A stretch of 64,000 nt of DNA from Streptomyces sp. S.PB5 (GCF_030403745.1 NZ_JAQMWP010000002.1:806001-870000), one strand, 5' to 3'. Positions 33,227 through 41,480 are shown, numbered from the stretch's first letter. Notes: generated by a model from the letters alone, not told the origin. A program made the numbers and translations.

Positions 33227-35079
33227 ACACCGCCGAACTCGTGGACCTGGCACAGCAGTTGCGCGTGGACAGTGTCCGCGCCGCCGATGCCGCGGGGTCC
33301 GGGCACCCGACGTCCTCGATGTCCGCCGCGGATCTGATGGCCGTACTCATGGCGCATCACTTCCGCTACGACTTCGACCGCCCCGCCCACCCCGGCAACG
33401 ACCGCTTCGTCCTGTCCAAGGGACATGCCTCGCCGCTCCTCTACGCCTCCTACAAGGCCGTCGGCGCGATCGACGACGCCGAGCTCCTCACCTTCCGCAA
33501 GCTCGGCAGCCGTCTCGAAGGGCACCCGACGCCGCGGCGGCTGCCCTGGGTGGAGACGGCCACCGGATCGCTCGGGCAGGGGCTGCCCGTCGGGGTCGGG
33601 ATCGCGCTCGCCGGGAAGCGGCTGGAGCGCACCGGCTACCGGGTGTGGGTGCTGTGCGGGGACAGCGAGCTCGCCGAGGGATCGGTGTGGGAGGCCGCCG
33701 AGCACGCCGCGCACGAGCATCTCGACGATCTCACCGTGATCGTCGACGTGAACCGGCTCGGCCAGCGCGGGCCGACCCGGCACGGACACGACCTGGACGC
33801 CTACGCCCGCCGTTTCCAGGCGTTCGGCTGGCACACCGTCGAGGTGGACGGCCATGACGTGGACGCGATCGACCGTGCGTACGGCGAGGCGATCTCGACC
33901 AGCGGACAGCCGACCGCGATCCTCGCCCGCACCCTCAAGGGCAAGGGCGTCGAGGCCGTCCAGGACCGCGAGGGCCTGCACGGCAAGCCGCTGCCGGAGG
34001 CCGACGAGGCGATCGCCGAACTCGGCGGCCCCCGCGACCTCCGCCTCCGGGTGCACGAGCCGCCCGCCGCCCGCATGCTGCACGCCGTACGCGCCGGACA
34101 CCTCGAACTGCCCAGGTGGGACGAGGGATCCCCCGAAGAGGGCGTCGCCACCCGGGACGCCTACGGGCAGGCCCTCGCCGCCCTCGGCACCGCACGCGGC
34201 GATGTCGTCGCCCTCGACGGCGAGGTGAGCGACTCCACGCGCGCGGAGTTCTTCGCCAAGGAACACCCCGAGCGGTTCTTCGAGTGCTACATCGCCGAGC
34301 AGCAGATGGTCGCCGCCGCCGTAGGACTCGCCGCGCGCGGCTTCGTGCCGTACGCCTCCACCTTCGCCGCGTTCCTCACGCGCGCGTACGATTTCGTCCG
34401 TATGGCCTCGGTCAGCGGCGCCGGCATCAACCTGGTCGGCTCGCACGCGGGCACCGCCATCGGGCAGGACGGGCCCTCGCAGATGGGCCTGGAGGACCTG
34501 GCGATGATGCGGGCGGTGCACGGCTCGACCGTGCTGTACCCGTGCGACGCCCACCAGACCGCCCGCCTGGTCGCCGCCATGGCGAACCTGGAGGGCATCC
34601 GCTATCTGCGCACCTCGCGCGGCAAGAGCCCGGTGATCTACGGGCCCGACGAGGAGTTCCCCGTCGGCGGCTCCAAGGTGCTGCGCTCCTCCGACCGGGA
34701 CCGGCTGACCGTCGTGACCGCGGGTGTCACCGTGCACGAGGCGCTGGCCGCCGCCGACACACTGCTCGACCAGGGCATCGCCGTACGTGTCGTCGACCTC
34801 TACTCCGTCAAGCCCGTCGACCGCCTCACCCTGCGCCGGGCCGCCGAGGAGACCGGCTGTCTGCTGACCGTGGAGGACCACCACGAGGAGGGCGGCCTCG
34901 GTGACGCCGTCCTCGACGCCTTCCTCGACGGGCGGCCCGTGCCACGACTGGTGCGTCTGGCCGTCCGTACGATGCCCGGCTCGGCGGCCCCGGACGAGCA
35001 GCTGCACGCCATGGGCATCGACGCCGAGTCGATCGCGGCCGCCGGCCGGCTGCTGGTGGAAGAGGCGATCGTACGGTGA
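33223..35079 (+). CDS. Transketolase
   Basis: A 618-residue thiamine diphosphate enzyme with the three transketolase domains. ThDP-binding starts GSGHPTSSMSAADLMAVLMA and FVLSKGHASPLLYA; GDSELAEGSVWEAAEHAAHE is the GDG-like cofactor motif (here GDS). The pyrimidine domain has ECYIAEQQMVAAAVGLAARG with the catalytic Glu, and TAIGQDGPSQMGLEDLAMMR. The C-terminal domain is from about 490. It is shorter than the classical about 660-700-residue enzyme. It would exchange two-carbon units in the pentose phosphate pathway. ATGA overlap with the NDH-2 gene and GTGA overlap with the LigD gene show tight coupling. Confidence 0.93.
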   Translation: MNTAELVDLAQQLRVDSVRAADAAGSGHPTSSMSAADLMAVLMAHHFRYDFDRPAHPGNDRFVLSKGHASPLLYASYKAVGAIDDAELLTFRKLGSRLEGHPTPRRLPWVETATGSLGQGLPVGVGIALAGKRLERTGYRVWVLCGDSELAEGSVWEAAEHAAHEHLDDLTVIVDVNRLGQRGPTRHGHDLDAYARRFQAFGWHTVEVDGHDVDAIDRAYGEAISTSGQPTAILARTLKGKGVEAVQDREGLHGKPLPEADEAIAELGGPRDLRLRVHEPPAARMLHAVRAGHLELPRWDEGSPEEGVATRDAYGQALAALGTARGDVVALDGEVSDSTRAEFFAKEHPERFFECYIAEQQMVAAAVGLAARGFVPYASTFAAFLTRAYDFVRMASVSGAGINLVGSHAGTAIGQDGPSQMGLEDLAMMRAVHGSTVLYPCDAHQTARLVAAMANLEGIRYLRTSRGKSPVIYGPDEEFPVGGSKVLRSSDRDRLTVVTAGVTVHEALAAADTLLDQGIAVRVVDLYSVKPVDRLTLRRAAEETGCLLTVEDHHEEGGLGDAVLDAFLDGRPVPRLVRLAVRTMPGSAAPDEQLHAMGIDAESIAAAGRLLVEEAIVR

Positions 35080-36005
35080 GCAGGGACGCCGACGTGCGGA
35101 CCGTGCGGGCCGGCCGCCGCACCGTCGAGGTGCACCGGCCGGGGAAGGTCCTGTTCCCCGGCGACGGGCGGACCAAGGAGTACACCAAGTCCGACCTGGT
35201 CGACTACTACCGGGCCGTCGCCCCCTTCATGCTGCCGCACCTGCGCGGCCGCCCGCTGATGCTGGAACGGCACCCGGACGGTGTCGGCGGACCGAAGTTC
35301 ATGCAGAAGAACACCCCGGACGGCTACCCCGGCTGGATCGACCGCGTCGAGGTGACGAAGGAGGGCGGCACCGTCCGCCACACCGTGTGCGACGACACCG
35401 CCACCCTCGTCTTCCTCGCCGACCAGGCGTGTCTCACCCTGCACCGCTGGCTGTCCCGCGTCGGACGCGTCGACCGGCCCGACCGGATGGTCTTCGACCT
35501 CGACCCGTCCGGCACGGACTTCGCCCCCGTGCACCAGGCGGCCTGGCTGCTGGCCGAACTGCTCGACGAACTCAGGCTGCCCTCCGCGCTGATGACCACG
35601 GGGTCGCGAGGGCTGCATGTGGTGGTGCCGGTGAACGGCCATCACGACTTCGACGAGATACGGGAGTTCGCCAAGGACGTCGCCGACGCCCTGGTCGCCG
35701 AACACCCCGAGAAGTTCACCACCGAGGCCCGCAAGAAGGACCGCGGCGACCGGCTCTATCTGGACGTGCAGCGCAACGCCTACGCCCAGACCGCCGTCGT
35801 GCCCTACACCGTCCGCGCCAAGCCCGGCGCCCCGGTCGCCACCCCGATCTCCTGGACCCAGCTGGACGACCCGGACCTCGACGCCCGCCGCTGGAGCATC
35901 GAGGACGCCGTCGACCAGGCCCGCACCAACCCCTGGGCCGGAGTGATGACGAAGGGCCGCGCCCTCGGTCCCGCCCGGCGCAGGCTCAACGCGTTGCGCG
36001 GCTGA
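35076..36005 (+). CDS. ligD: LigD polymerase-domain protein (NHEJ primase-polymerase)
   Basis: A 309-residue stand-alone polymerase domain of the archaeo-eukaryotic primase family used in non-homologous end joining. LTKSDLVDYYRAVAPFMLPH-like N-terminus, metal-binding DLD in MVFDLDPSGTD, and TTGSRGLHVVVPV with the third acidic region downstream (KKDRGDRLYLDVQRN). No ligase or nuclease domain is attached, as usual in Streptomyces where the activities are split. It should fill gaps with a preference for ribonucleotides. GTG start overlaps the transketolase stop. The gvp cluster begins 55 bp later. Confidence 0.92.
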   Translation: MSRDADVRTVRAGRRTVEVHRPGKVLFPGDGRTKEYTKSDLVDYYRAVAPFMLPHLRGRPLMLERHPDGVGGPKFMQKNTPDGYPGWIDRVEVTKEGGTVRHTVCDDTATLVFLADQACLTLHRWLSRVGRVDRPDRMVFDLDPSGTDFAPVHQAAWLLAELLDELRLPSALMTTGSRGLHVVVPVNGHHDFDEIREFAKDVADALVAEHPEKFTTEARKKDRGDRLYLDVQRNAYAQTAVVPYTVRAKPGAPVATPISWTQLDDPDLDARRWSIEDAVDQARTNPWAGVMTKGRALGPARRRLNALRG

Positions 36006-36060
36006 CCCACGCAGGCATCAGAGGTTTGGCCAACGAACTTGAGGCCACCCGGAGTTAGAG

Positions 36061-36420
36061 GTGGCCATGTCGAACGCAAAAAACACATCAGACGCACAGA
36101 ATTCACAGAAAACCCCCAAGGGTACGGAAAGCGACACGGCGGAAGACCGGCCGAGCCCCATGCAGGTGCTGCGCCATGCGCGCACCCAGCTCGCGGAGCT
36201 CACCGGCATGGCCGCCGAGTCGGTGTCGTCCTTCGAACAGACGGAGGACGGCTGGTCGCTGGAGATCGAGGTCATGGAACTCGCCCGGGTTCCCGACACG
36301 ATGAGCCTGATGGCGAGCTATCAGGTGGACCTGGACCCCGAGGGCCAGCTGACCGGCTACCGGCGCGTTCGCCGTTACGAACGCGGGCGGGCCGACTCAC
36401 ATAGGCCTGGCGGCCGCTAG
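36061..36420 (+). CDS. gvpO: Gas vesicle protein GvpO
   Basis: A 119-residue GvpO. The N-terminal 33 residues are polar, Asn/Thr/Ser-rich and encoded by locally A+T-rich codons. The conserved domain follows (MQVLRHARTQLAELTGMAAE; GWSLEIEVMELARVPDTMSL; MASYQVDLDPEGQLTGYRRV). GvpO is needed for gas vesicle formation in haloarchaea; its role in actinobacteria is not known. GTG at 36061 has GGAG 6 nt upstream; an ATG at 36067 is possible. It opens a ten-gene cluster all on one strand. Confidence 0.93.
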   Translation: MAMSNAKNTSDAQNSQKTPKGTESDTAEDRPSPMQVLRHARTQLAELTGMAAESVSSFEQTEDGWSLEIEVMELARVPDTMSLMASYQVDLDPEGQLTGYRRVRRYERGRADSHRPGGR

Positions 36421-36469
36421 GCCGCCGTTCCGTTCCCGTCCGACCAACAGACAAGGAGGCACGGTCGGC

Positions 36470-36895
36470 ATGACCGTTGTCCCGGCACAACAGACCGGCG
36501 GCGGAGGCGGCACCAGCGGCCTCTACGACGTTCTCGAGCTCATCCTCGACCGGGGTCTCGTCATCGACGCGTTCGTACGGGTCTCCCTGGTCGGCATCGA
36601 GATCCTCAAGATCGACGTCCGGGTCGTCGTCGCCAGCGTCGACACCTATCTGCGCTTCGCCGAGGCGTGCAACCGGCTCGACCTGGAGGCCGGCCCGAAC
36701 CGCAGTCCCGGCCTGCCCGAACTCGTCGGCGAGATCACCGAGTCCGGCGCCCGCGGCAAGTCCAAGGGGGCGCTCTCCGGCGCCGCGCAGACCCTCTCCG
36801 ACGCCTTCAAACAGGCGCGCGAGGAGGGCGAGGGCGAACAGCGGCCGCGGGCCCGCAAGTCGACGGCCGCGCGCAGGAAGGAGGAGCAGGAGTGA
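36470..36895 (+). CDS. gvpA: Gas vesicle structural protein GvpA
   Basis: A 141-residue GvpA-family protein. The conserved core is at about residues 16-72: GLYDVLELILDRGLVIDAFV, SLVGIEILKIDVRVVVASVD and TYLRFAEACNRLDL, the helix-strand-strand-helix unit of the vesicle wall. The C-terminal 65 residues are a charged extension ending KSTAARRKEEQE, as in Streptomyces GvpA and unlike the about 70-residue cyanobacterial protein. AAGGAGG is well placed before the ATG at 36470. GTGA overlap with gvpF. Confidence 0.95.
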   Translation: MTVVPAQQTGGGGGTSGLYDVLELILDRGLVIDAFVRVSLVGIEILKIDVRVVVASVDTYLRFAEACNRLDLEAGPNRSPGLPELVGEITESGARGKSKGALSGAAQTLSDAFKQAREEGEGEQRPRARKSTAARRKEEQE

Positions 36896-37662
36896 GCACG
36901 TACGTGTACGGCATCACGGACGGCTCCCGCGCCAAGCTGCCCGAGGGCATGGGCGGCGTCGGCGATCCGCCGCGGCCGGTGCGCATCCTCAAGGAGGGCG
37001 GCCTCGCGGCCGTCGTCAGCGACGCGCCCGAAGGACTGCGGCCCAAGCGCAAGGACCTGCTCGCCCATCAGAACGTGCTCGCCGAGGCCGGCGCGGGCGG
37101 CTGCGTGCTGCCCATGCGGTTCGGCAGCGTCGCCCCCGACGACGACACCGTCGCCGGGGTGCTCGCCGAACGCGCCGAGCACTACAAGGAGCGCCTCAGG
37201 TCGCTGGACGGCAAGGTCGAGTACAACGTCAAGGCCACGCACGACGAAGAGGCCGTACTGCACCGCGTGATGGCCGAGAACCCCGAGCTGCGTGCCCAGA
37301 CCGAGGCCAACCGGCAGGCGGGCGGCGGCAGTTACGAGGAGAAGCTCCGGCTGGGCGAGATGGTGGTCGCCGCCGTGAAGGCGCGCGAGGCCGAGGACGC
37401 CGCCGAGGTGCAGCGAGACCTGGAGGCCGTCGCCGCGGCCGTCAGCGCCGGTCCCGAGTCCACCGGCTGGCTCGCCAATGTGTCGTTCCTGGTGGGACGC
37501 GACTCCGCCGAGACGTTCCTCGCCTCGGTGGAACAGGTCCGCAAGACCCACCCCCATCTGGAACTGCGGGTCAACGGCCCGCTGCCGCCGTACAGCTTCG
37601 TCGAGCCCGGCCCCGCCGAGCCCGCGGGCACCACGGCCGGCGCCGAGAGCTCGGGGGAGTGA
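36892..37662 (+). CDS. gvpF: Gas vesicle protein GvpF
   Basis: A 256-residue GvpF/GvpL-family protein. STYVYGITDGSRA at the start, GDPPRPVRILKEGGLAAVVS, RKDLLAHQNVLAEAGAGGCV and VLPMRFGSVAPDDDTV are family signatures; the C-terminal ferredoxin-like half contains VSFLVGRDSAETFLASVEQV and ends in LPPYSFVEPGP. GvpF binds GvpA and sits on the gas-facing side in cyanobacteria. GTG at 36892 overlaps the gvpA stop. The gene ends 4 bp before gvpG. Confidence 0.95.
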   Translation: MSTYVYGITDGSRAKLPEGMGGVGDPPRPVRILKEGGLAAVVSDAPEGLRPKRKDLLAHQNVLAEAGAGGCVLPMRFGSVAPDDDTVAGVLAERAEHYKERLRSLDGKVEYNVKATHDEEAVLHRVMAENPELRAQTEANRQAGGGSYEEKLRLGEMVVAAVKAREAEDAAEVQRDLEAVAAAVSAGPESTGWLANVSFLVGRDSAETFLASVEQVRKTHPHLELRVNGPLPPYSFVEPGPAEPAGTTAGAESSGE

Positions 37663-37666
37663 CCGG

Positions 37667-37930
37667 GTGGGCCTGATCGGAGAGGTCCTGCTGCTGCCGT
37701 TCGCCCCGGTGCGCGGCAGCGCCTGGGTGATCGGACAGGTGCTGCGCGAGGCCGAGCGCGTCTACTACGACCCGGCCACGGTGCGGGCCGAACTCGCGCA
37801 GCTGGAAGAGCAGTTGGAGTCGGGGGAGATCGACGAGGAGGAATTCGACCGCCGGGAGGACGAGCTCCTCGACCGGCTGGAGACCGGTTCGCAGACGCGG
37901 GCCGGAACGAACGACTGGACGGCAGGATGA
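37667..37930 (+). CDS. gvpG: Gas vesicle protein GvpG
   Basis: An 87-residue GvpG. The start GLIGEVLLLPFAPVRGSAWV is the family signature; the rest is a charged coiled coil (EAERVYYDPATVRAELAQLE; GEIDEEEFDRREDELLDRLE). GvpG is an accessory protein thought to act with GvpF/L in vesicle assembly. GTG at 37667 follows the gvpF stop by 4 bp; its TGA overlaps the gvpY ATG. Confidence 0.93.
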   Translation: MGLIGEVLLLPFAPVRGSAWVIGQVLREAERVYYDPATVRAELAQLEEQLESGEIDEEEFDRREDELLDRLETGSQTRAGTNDWTAG

Positions 37931-38652
37931 ACCGAGTGGGACTGGGCCTCGCGGTAGGGGCCGGATACGTCCTCGGACGTACCAAGAAACTGAAACTGGC
38001 CTTCGCCGTCGGCACGCTGGTCGCCGGCAAGCGGATGCATCTGAGCCCGCGGGCGCTCGCGGACCTGGTGTCCGGACAGCTGCGGAACAACCCGCAGTTC
38101 AAGGAGATCGGGGACCAGCTGCGCGAGGACCTGCGCGGTGTCGGCAAGGCGGCCTCCGGCGCCATGGTCGAGCGGCAGATCGATGCGATCGCCGACCGTC
38201 TGCACGGCCGTACCGCCGAGGTGCGGGACCGGATCGCGGGCGTGGTGCCGGACGTGCCGGACCTGGGGTCCGAGGACGAGGAGCCCGAGGACGCGTACGA
38301 GGAAGAAGAGGCGGAAGAGGAAGAGGGCACGGAAGGGGCGGCGGAGTCCCAGGAAGAGGAAGAGGAGGACGGCGGGGGCGAGGCCGGGTCCGCGCCGCGC
38401 CGGAAGCAGGCGGAGAAGCGGCCGCCGGCGAAGAAGGCACCGGCCAGGAAGGCGCCAGGCAAGAAGGCGGCCGCCAAGAAGGCCGCCGACAAGCCGCCGG
38501 CGAAGAAGGCCACGGCGGAGAAGGCCGCGGCCAAGAAGGCGACCGCAGGGAAGGCGCCCGCGCGGAAGACCGCGGCCAAGAAGTCCGCCGCGGCCCGCAC
38601 CGCCGCCCGCGGCGCCCGGTCCCGGGTCCCGAAGGGAGGCGGTGAGCGATGA
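37927..38652 (+). CDS. gvpY: GvpY-like protein with histone H1-type lysine/alanine tail
   Basis: A 241-residue protein in the position of gvpY of Streptomyces gas vesicle clusters (name from cluster order, from memory). It starts with a hydrophobic segment (GLGLAVGAGYVLGRTKKLKL) and a helical part (to about 110). An acidic Glu-rich stretch follows (EDEEPEDAYEEEEAEEEEGT), then from about 155 a tail of KKAPARKA/KKAAAKKA repeats like bacterial histone H1-like proteins. Function unknown. The charged segments could bind nucleic acid or the acidic GvpZ tail. ATGA overlaps on both sides. Confidence 0.8.
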   Translation: MNRVGLGLAVGAGYVLGRTKKLKLAFAVGTLVAGKRMHLSPRALADLVSGQLRNNPQFKEIGDQLREDLRGVGKAASGAMVERQIDAIADRLHGRTAEVRDRIAGVVPDVPDLGSEDEEPEDAYEEEEAEEEEGTEGAAESQEEEEEDGGGEAGSAPRRKQAEKRPPAKKAPARKAPGKKAAAKKAADKPPAKKATAEKAAAKKATAGKAPARKTAAKKSAAARTAARGARSRVPKGGGER

Positions 38653-39752
38653 CCGACACCCTCGGATCCGCGACCTCCGCGGCCCGCGGTGCCACGAAGG
38701 GGGCCACGAAGGCGGGCCCGCTCGGCGGGGTCGCGCAGAGCGAGGCCGTGGACCGGCTCAAGGCGGAGGTGCAGGAGTACCTCACCGCACAGGCCCAGCG
38801 GCTGCTCGTCGGCGCGGGCCGCAAGCTCGGCGAGAGCACGGTCAAGCTCAACGACATCGCCGAGGGCCGCAGCCCGGGCTTCGCCAAGCTCGCCCTGGAG
38901 GGCGGCCGCAAGCTGGCCGACGGCAAGGGGCCGCTGCGCTCCGCCCTGGAGCTGGGCGCCTCCCGGGCCAAGGAGAACGTGGTCGGCGCCCTGAAGAACC
39001 TCGGCGGCGGCAAGGGCAAACGCAAGGGCGGCGCGGGCAAGAAGCCCACCGTGATCATGGAGTACGTCGATGTCGGCGTCCCCCTGCGCACCGCCTACGA
39101 CCAGTGGACGCAGTTCCAGGACTTCTCCACCTTCGCCAAGGGCGTCAAGAGCGCGAACCGCGCCGACGACACCACGTCCGACTGGCAGCTGAAGGTCTTC
39201 TGGTCCAACCGCAGCTGGAAGGCGCACACCACCGAGCAGGTCCCCGACGACCGCATCGCCTGGACCTCGGAGGGCGCCAAGGGCACCACGAAGGGCGTCG
39301 TCTCCTTCCACCGGCTCGCCGACAGCCTCACCCGGGTCCTGCTGGTGATCGAGTACTACCCCAAGGGCCTCTTCGAGAAGACCGGCAACATCTGGCGCGC
39401 CCAGGGCCGCCGGGCCCGCCTCGACCTCAAGAACTACGTCCGTTTCGTCACCCTCAAGGGCGGCGCCGACGACGGCTGGCGCGGCGAGATCCGCGACGGC
39501 GAGGTCGTCCGCAGCCATGAGGACGCGGTCGCCGAGGAAGAAGCCGGCGCCGAAGAGGAGGCGTACGAGGGCGAGGAAGAGCAAGCTGAGGAGGAGGGCC
39601 CGTACGCCGAGGAGGAGGACGAGGAGAAGGAGGAGTACGCCGAGGAACCCGAGGCGGACGAAGAGGAGCAGGAGGAGCCCGAGGGCGAGTACGAGGAGGA
39701 AGGCGCCGACGACGAGGAGTACGAGTACGCCGAGGGCGGGAGCCGTCGATGA
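38649..39752 (+). CDS. gvpZ: GvpZ-like SRPBCC protein with long acidic tail
   Basis: A 367-residue protein in the gvpZ position. Residues 1-130 are helical and Lys-rich toward the end (GGGKGKRKGGAGKKP). Residues about 135-285 are an SRPBCC polyketide-cyclase-like domain (EYVDVGVPLRTAYDQWTQFQ; DWQLKVFWSNRSWKAHTTEQ; LTRVLLVIEYYPKGLFEKTG). Residues about 298-367 are almost all Glu, Asp, Tyr and Ala. The very acidic tail and the very basic tail of the adjacent GvpY product suggest pairing. ATGA overlap with gvpJ. Confidence 0.82.
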   Translation: MTDTLGSATSAARGATKGATKAGPLGGVAQSEAVDRLKAEVQEYLTAQAQRLLVGAGRKLGESTVKLNDIAEGRSPGFAKLALEGGRKLADGKGPLRSALELGASRAKENVVGALKNLGGGKGKRKGGAGKKPTVIMEYVDVGVPLRTAYDQWTQFQDFSTFAKGVKSANRADDTTSDWQLKVFWSNRSWKAHTTEQVPDDRIAWTSEGAKGTTKGVVSFHRLADSLTRVLLVIEYYPKGLFEKTGNIWRAQGRRARLDLKNYVRFVTLKGGADDGWRGEIRDGEVVRSHEDAVAEEEAGAEEEAYEGEEEQAEEEGPYAEEEDEEKEEYAEEPEADEEEQEEPEGEYEEEGADDEEYEYAEGGSRR

Positions 39753-40075
39753 CGACCCCCGGACGGCTGCCCGAGCCCTATGGCCGGGGTGACGGCGGCG
39801 CGAACCTCGCCGACATCCTGGAGCGCGTCCTCGACAAGGGCGTGATCATCGCCGGCGACATCCGGATCAACCTGCTCGACATCGAACTCCTCACCGTGAA
39901 ACTGCGGCTCATCGTCGCCTCCGTCGACAAGGCGAAGGAGATGGGCATCGACTGGTGGGAGGACGACCCCGCCCTCTCCACCCGGGCCCGGCGCGACGAA
40001 CTCGCCAGAGAGAACGCCGAGTTGCGAGAGCGGATCGCACAACTGGAGCCCGGCAGGGCCGAGAAGGAGACCTGA
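39749..40075 (+). CDS. gvpJ: GvpA-type paralogue GvpJ
   Basis: A 108-residue GvpA-family protein. The core is NLADILERVLDKGVIIAGDI, then INLLDIELLTVKLRLIVASV. The C-terminus is a polar helical extension (LARENAELRERIAQLEPGRA). GvpJ is a minor wall-related protein thought to nucleate or shape vesicle tips. The stop overlaps the gvpL ATG by one base (TGATG). Confidence 0.92.
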   Translation: MTTPGRLPEPYGRGDGGANLADILERVLDKGVIIAGDIRINLLDIELLTVKLRLIVASVDKAKEMGIDWWEDDPALSTRARRDELARENAELRERIAQLEPGRAEKET

Positions 40076-40830
40076 TGACCGGACTGCGTTACGTGTACGC
40101 CGTCTGCCGGCCCTTCAAGGCGCCCCTGCAGTCGCAGCTGACGGGCGTGGCGGGCGATCCGCCCAGACTGCTGGTCCACCACGGCCTCGTCGCCGTGGTG
40201 AGCCATGTCCCGGAGCGGGTCTTCGCCGAAGAGCCGCTCCGGGCGCATCTGGAGGACCTGGACTGGCTGACCGCGACGGCCCGCGCCCACCAGGGCGTGA
40301 TCGACGCCCTCACCGTCGTCACCACCCCGCTGCCGCTCCGGCTCGCCACCGTCTTCCGGGACGACAGCGGCGTACGCACCATGCTGGAGGCCCGCGAGGC
40401 CGACTTCTGCCGCACCCTCGACCGGCTGACCGGCCGGGTCGAGTGGGGCGTCAAGGTGTACGCCGAGGCCGGACCCGCCGAGGCCGAGCCGCCCGGCGGG
40501 AAGGCCACGTCGGGCCGGGACTATCTGCGGCAGCGCAGCTCACGCGTGCGGGCGGACGAGGACCTCTGGCAGCGGGCCGAGGCATTCGCGAGCCGGCTCC
40601 ACGAAACGCTCTGCGCCCATGCCGAGGATTCCCGGCTGCATACCCCGCAGAATGCCGCGCTCTCCGGCGCCGCAGGGCGCAATGTCCTCAACGCCGCCTA
40701 TCTCGTCCCGCGGAGCGAATCCGAGGAATTCGTGGAACTCGTCGACCGGACGAAGGGCGAAGCGCCAGGAATGCGGGTCGAACTCACCGGCCCCTGGGCC
40801 GCCTATTCCTTCGCGGGGGAGAAACCGTGA
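40075..40830 (+). CDS. gvpL: Gas vesicle protein GvpL
   Basis: A 251-residue GvpF/GvpL-family protein: LRYVYAVCRPF at the start, VAGDPPRLLVHHGLVAVVSH, TPLPLRLATVFRDDSGVRTM, FCRTLDRLTGRVEWGVKVYA, and NVLNAAYLVPRSESEEFVEL with the terminal GPWAAYSFAG. It is a paralogue of the gvpF product in the same operon. Its role is accessory assembly. One-base overlap with gvpJ and GTGA overlap with gvpS. Confidence 0.93.
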   Translation: MTGLRYVYAVCRPFKAPLQSQLTGVAGDPPRLLVHHGLVAVVSHVPERVFAEEPLRAHLEDLDWLTATARAHQGVIDALTVVTTPLPLRLATVFRDDSGVRTMLEAREADFCRTLDRLTGRVEWGVKVYAEAGPAEAEPPGGKATSGRDYLRQRSSRVRADEDLWQRAEAFASRLHETLCAHAEDSRLHTPQNAALSGAAGRNVLNAAYLVPRSESEEFVELVDRTKGEAPGMRVELTGPWAAYSFAGEKP

Positions 40831-41015
40831 CCGTCGTCGAACGCCGAGAGATCGCCCTCGTGGACCTGCTCGACCGGCTGCTCGCCGGCGGGGTCGTCAT
40901 CACCGGCGACATCACCCTGCGCATCGCGGACGTCGACCTCGTCCGCATCGACCTCAACGCCCTGATCAGCTCCGTCAACGCGAACGTCCCGTCGCCGTGG
41001 GAGGACTCCTCGTGA
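40827..41015 (+). CDS. gvpS: Short GvpA-type paralogue GvpS
   Basis: A 62-residue protein that is little more than the GvpA core: IALVDLLDRLLAGGVVITGD followed by ITLRIADVDLVRIDLNALIS. It lacks the C-terminal extension of gvpA and gvpJ products. GTG at 40827 overlaps the gvpL stop and its TGA overlaps the gvpK GTG. This is the third GvpA-fold gene in the cluster. Confidence 0.92.
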   Translation: MTVVERREIALVDLLDRLLAGGVVITGDITLRIADVDLVRIDLNALISSVNANVPSPWEDSS

Positions 41016-41296
41016 CCCAGGCCCGCAACCGGCTCGACCTCGAACCCGACACCGTCGAGCGGGACCTCGTCAAACTCGTCCTGACCGTGGTGGAGCTGCT
41101 GCGCCAGCTCATGGAGCGCCAAGCGCTGCGCCGCTTCGACGACGGCGGTCTGACCGAGGAGCAGGAGGAGCGGATCGGGCTCACGCTGATGCTCCTCGAC
41201 GACCGCATGACCGAACTGCGCGAGCGCTACGGACTGCGGCCCGAGGACCTGAATCTGGACCTCGGGCCGCTCGGACCGCTGCTTCCCCGGGAATGA
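41012..41296 (+). CDS. gvpK: Gas vesicle protein GvpK
   Basis: A 94-residue GvpK: RLDLEPDTVERDLVKLVLTV, VELLRQLMERQALRRFDDGG, LTEEQEERIGLTLMLLDDRM and LRERYGLRPEDLNLDLGPLG are the family pattern. GvpK is an accessory helical protein required for vesicle assembly. GTG at 41012. It ends the operon; its stop codon sits in the loop of the terminator hairpin. Confidence 0.94.
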   Translation: MTQARNRLDLEPDTVERDLVKLVLTVVELLRQLMERQALRRFDDGGLTEEQEERIGLTLMLLDDRMTELRERYGLRPEDLNLDLGPLGPLLPRE

Positions 41297-41307
41297 GTTC
41301 CGGGGAA
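41283..41307 (+). terminator. Hairpin ending the gvp operon
   Basis: TTCCCCGG and CCGGGGAA arms (41283-41290, 41300-41307) form a perfect 8-bp stem with a 9-nt loop that contains the gvpK stop. It also lies 3 bp past the stop of the convergent small hydrophobic protein gene and so may serve both directions. Confidence 0.6.
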
Positions 41308-41309
41308 CA

Positions 41310-41480
41310 TCACCACCTGTACCAGCGTCCCCGTCCTCCGGCTGCGGTGGTGCCACGCATCAGGAATCCAAGGAGCCACAGAACCAGTACCGCTATAGCG
41401 ACCCACCAGAGAATCTTCACTGCGAATCCGGCACCGAACAAAAGCAGCACCAGAAGCAGTACGAGCAGAATGGCTAGCAT
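41310..41480 (-). CDS. Small hydrophobic membrane protein (56 residues)
   Basis: Translating the minus strand from the ATG at 41478-41480 gives 56 residues. There are two hydrophobic stretches, LAILLVLLLVLLLFGAGFAV and LWWVAIAVLVLWLLGFLM, then a short Gly/Arg-rich C-terminus ending GRGRWYRW. AGGAGG lies 8 nt upstream of the ATG. Codons are less GC-rich than the neighbours. From memory, a similar hydrophobic protein follows gvpK in S. coelicolor. Function unknown; convergent with gvpK. Confidence 0.8.
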   Translation of the reverse strand: MLAILLVLLLVLLLFGAGFAVKILWWVAIAVLVLWLLGFLMRGTTAAGGRGRWYRW

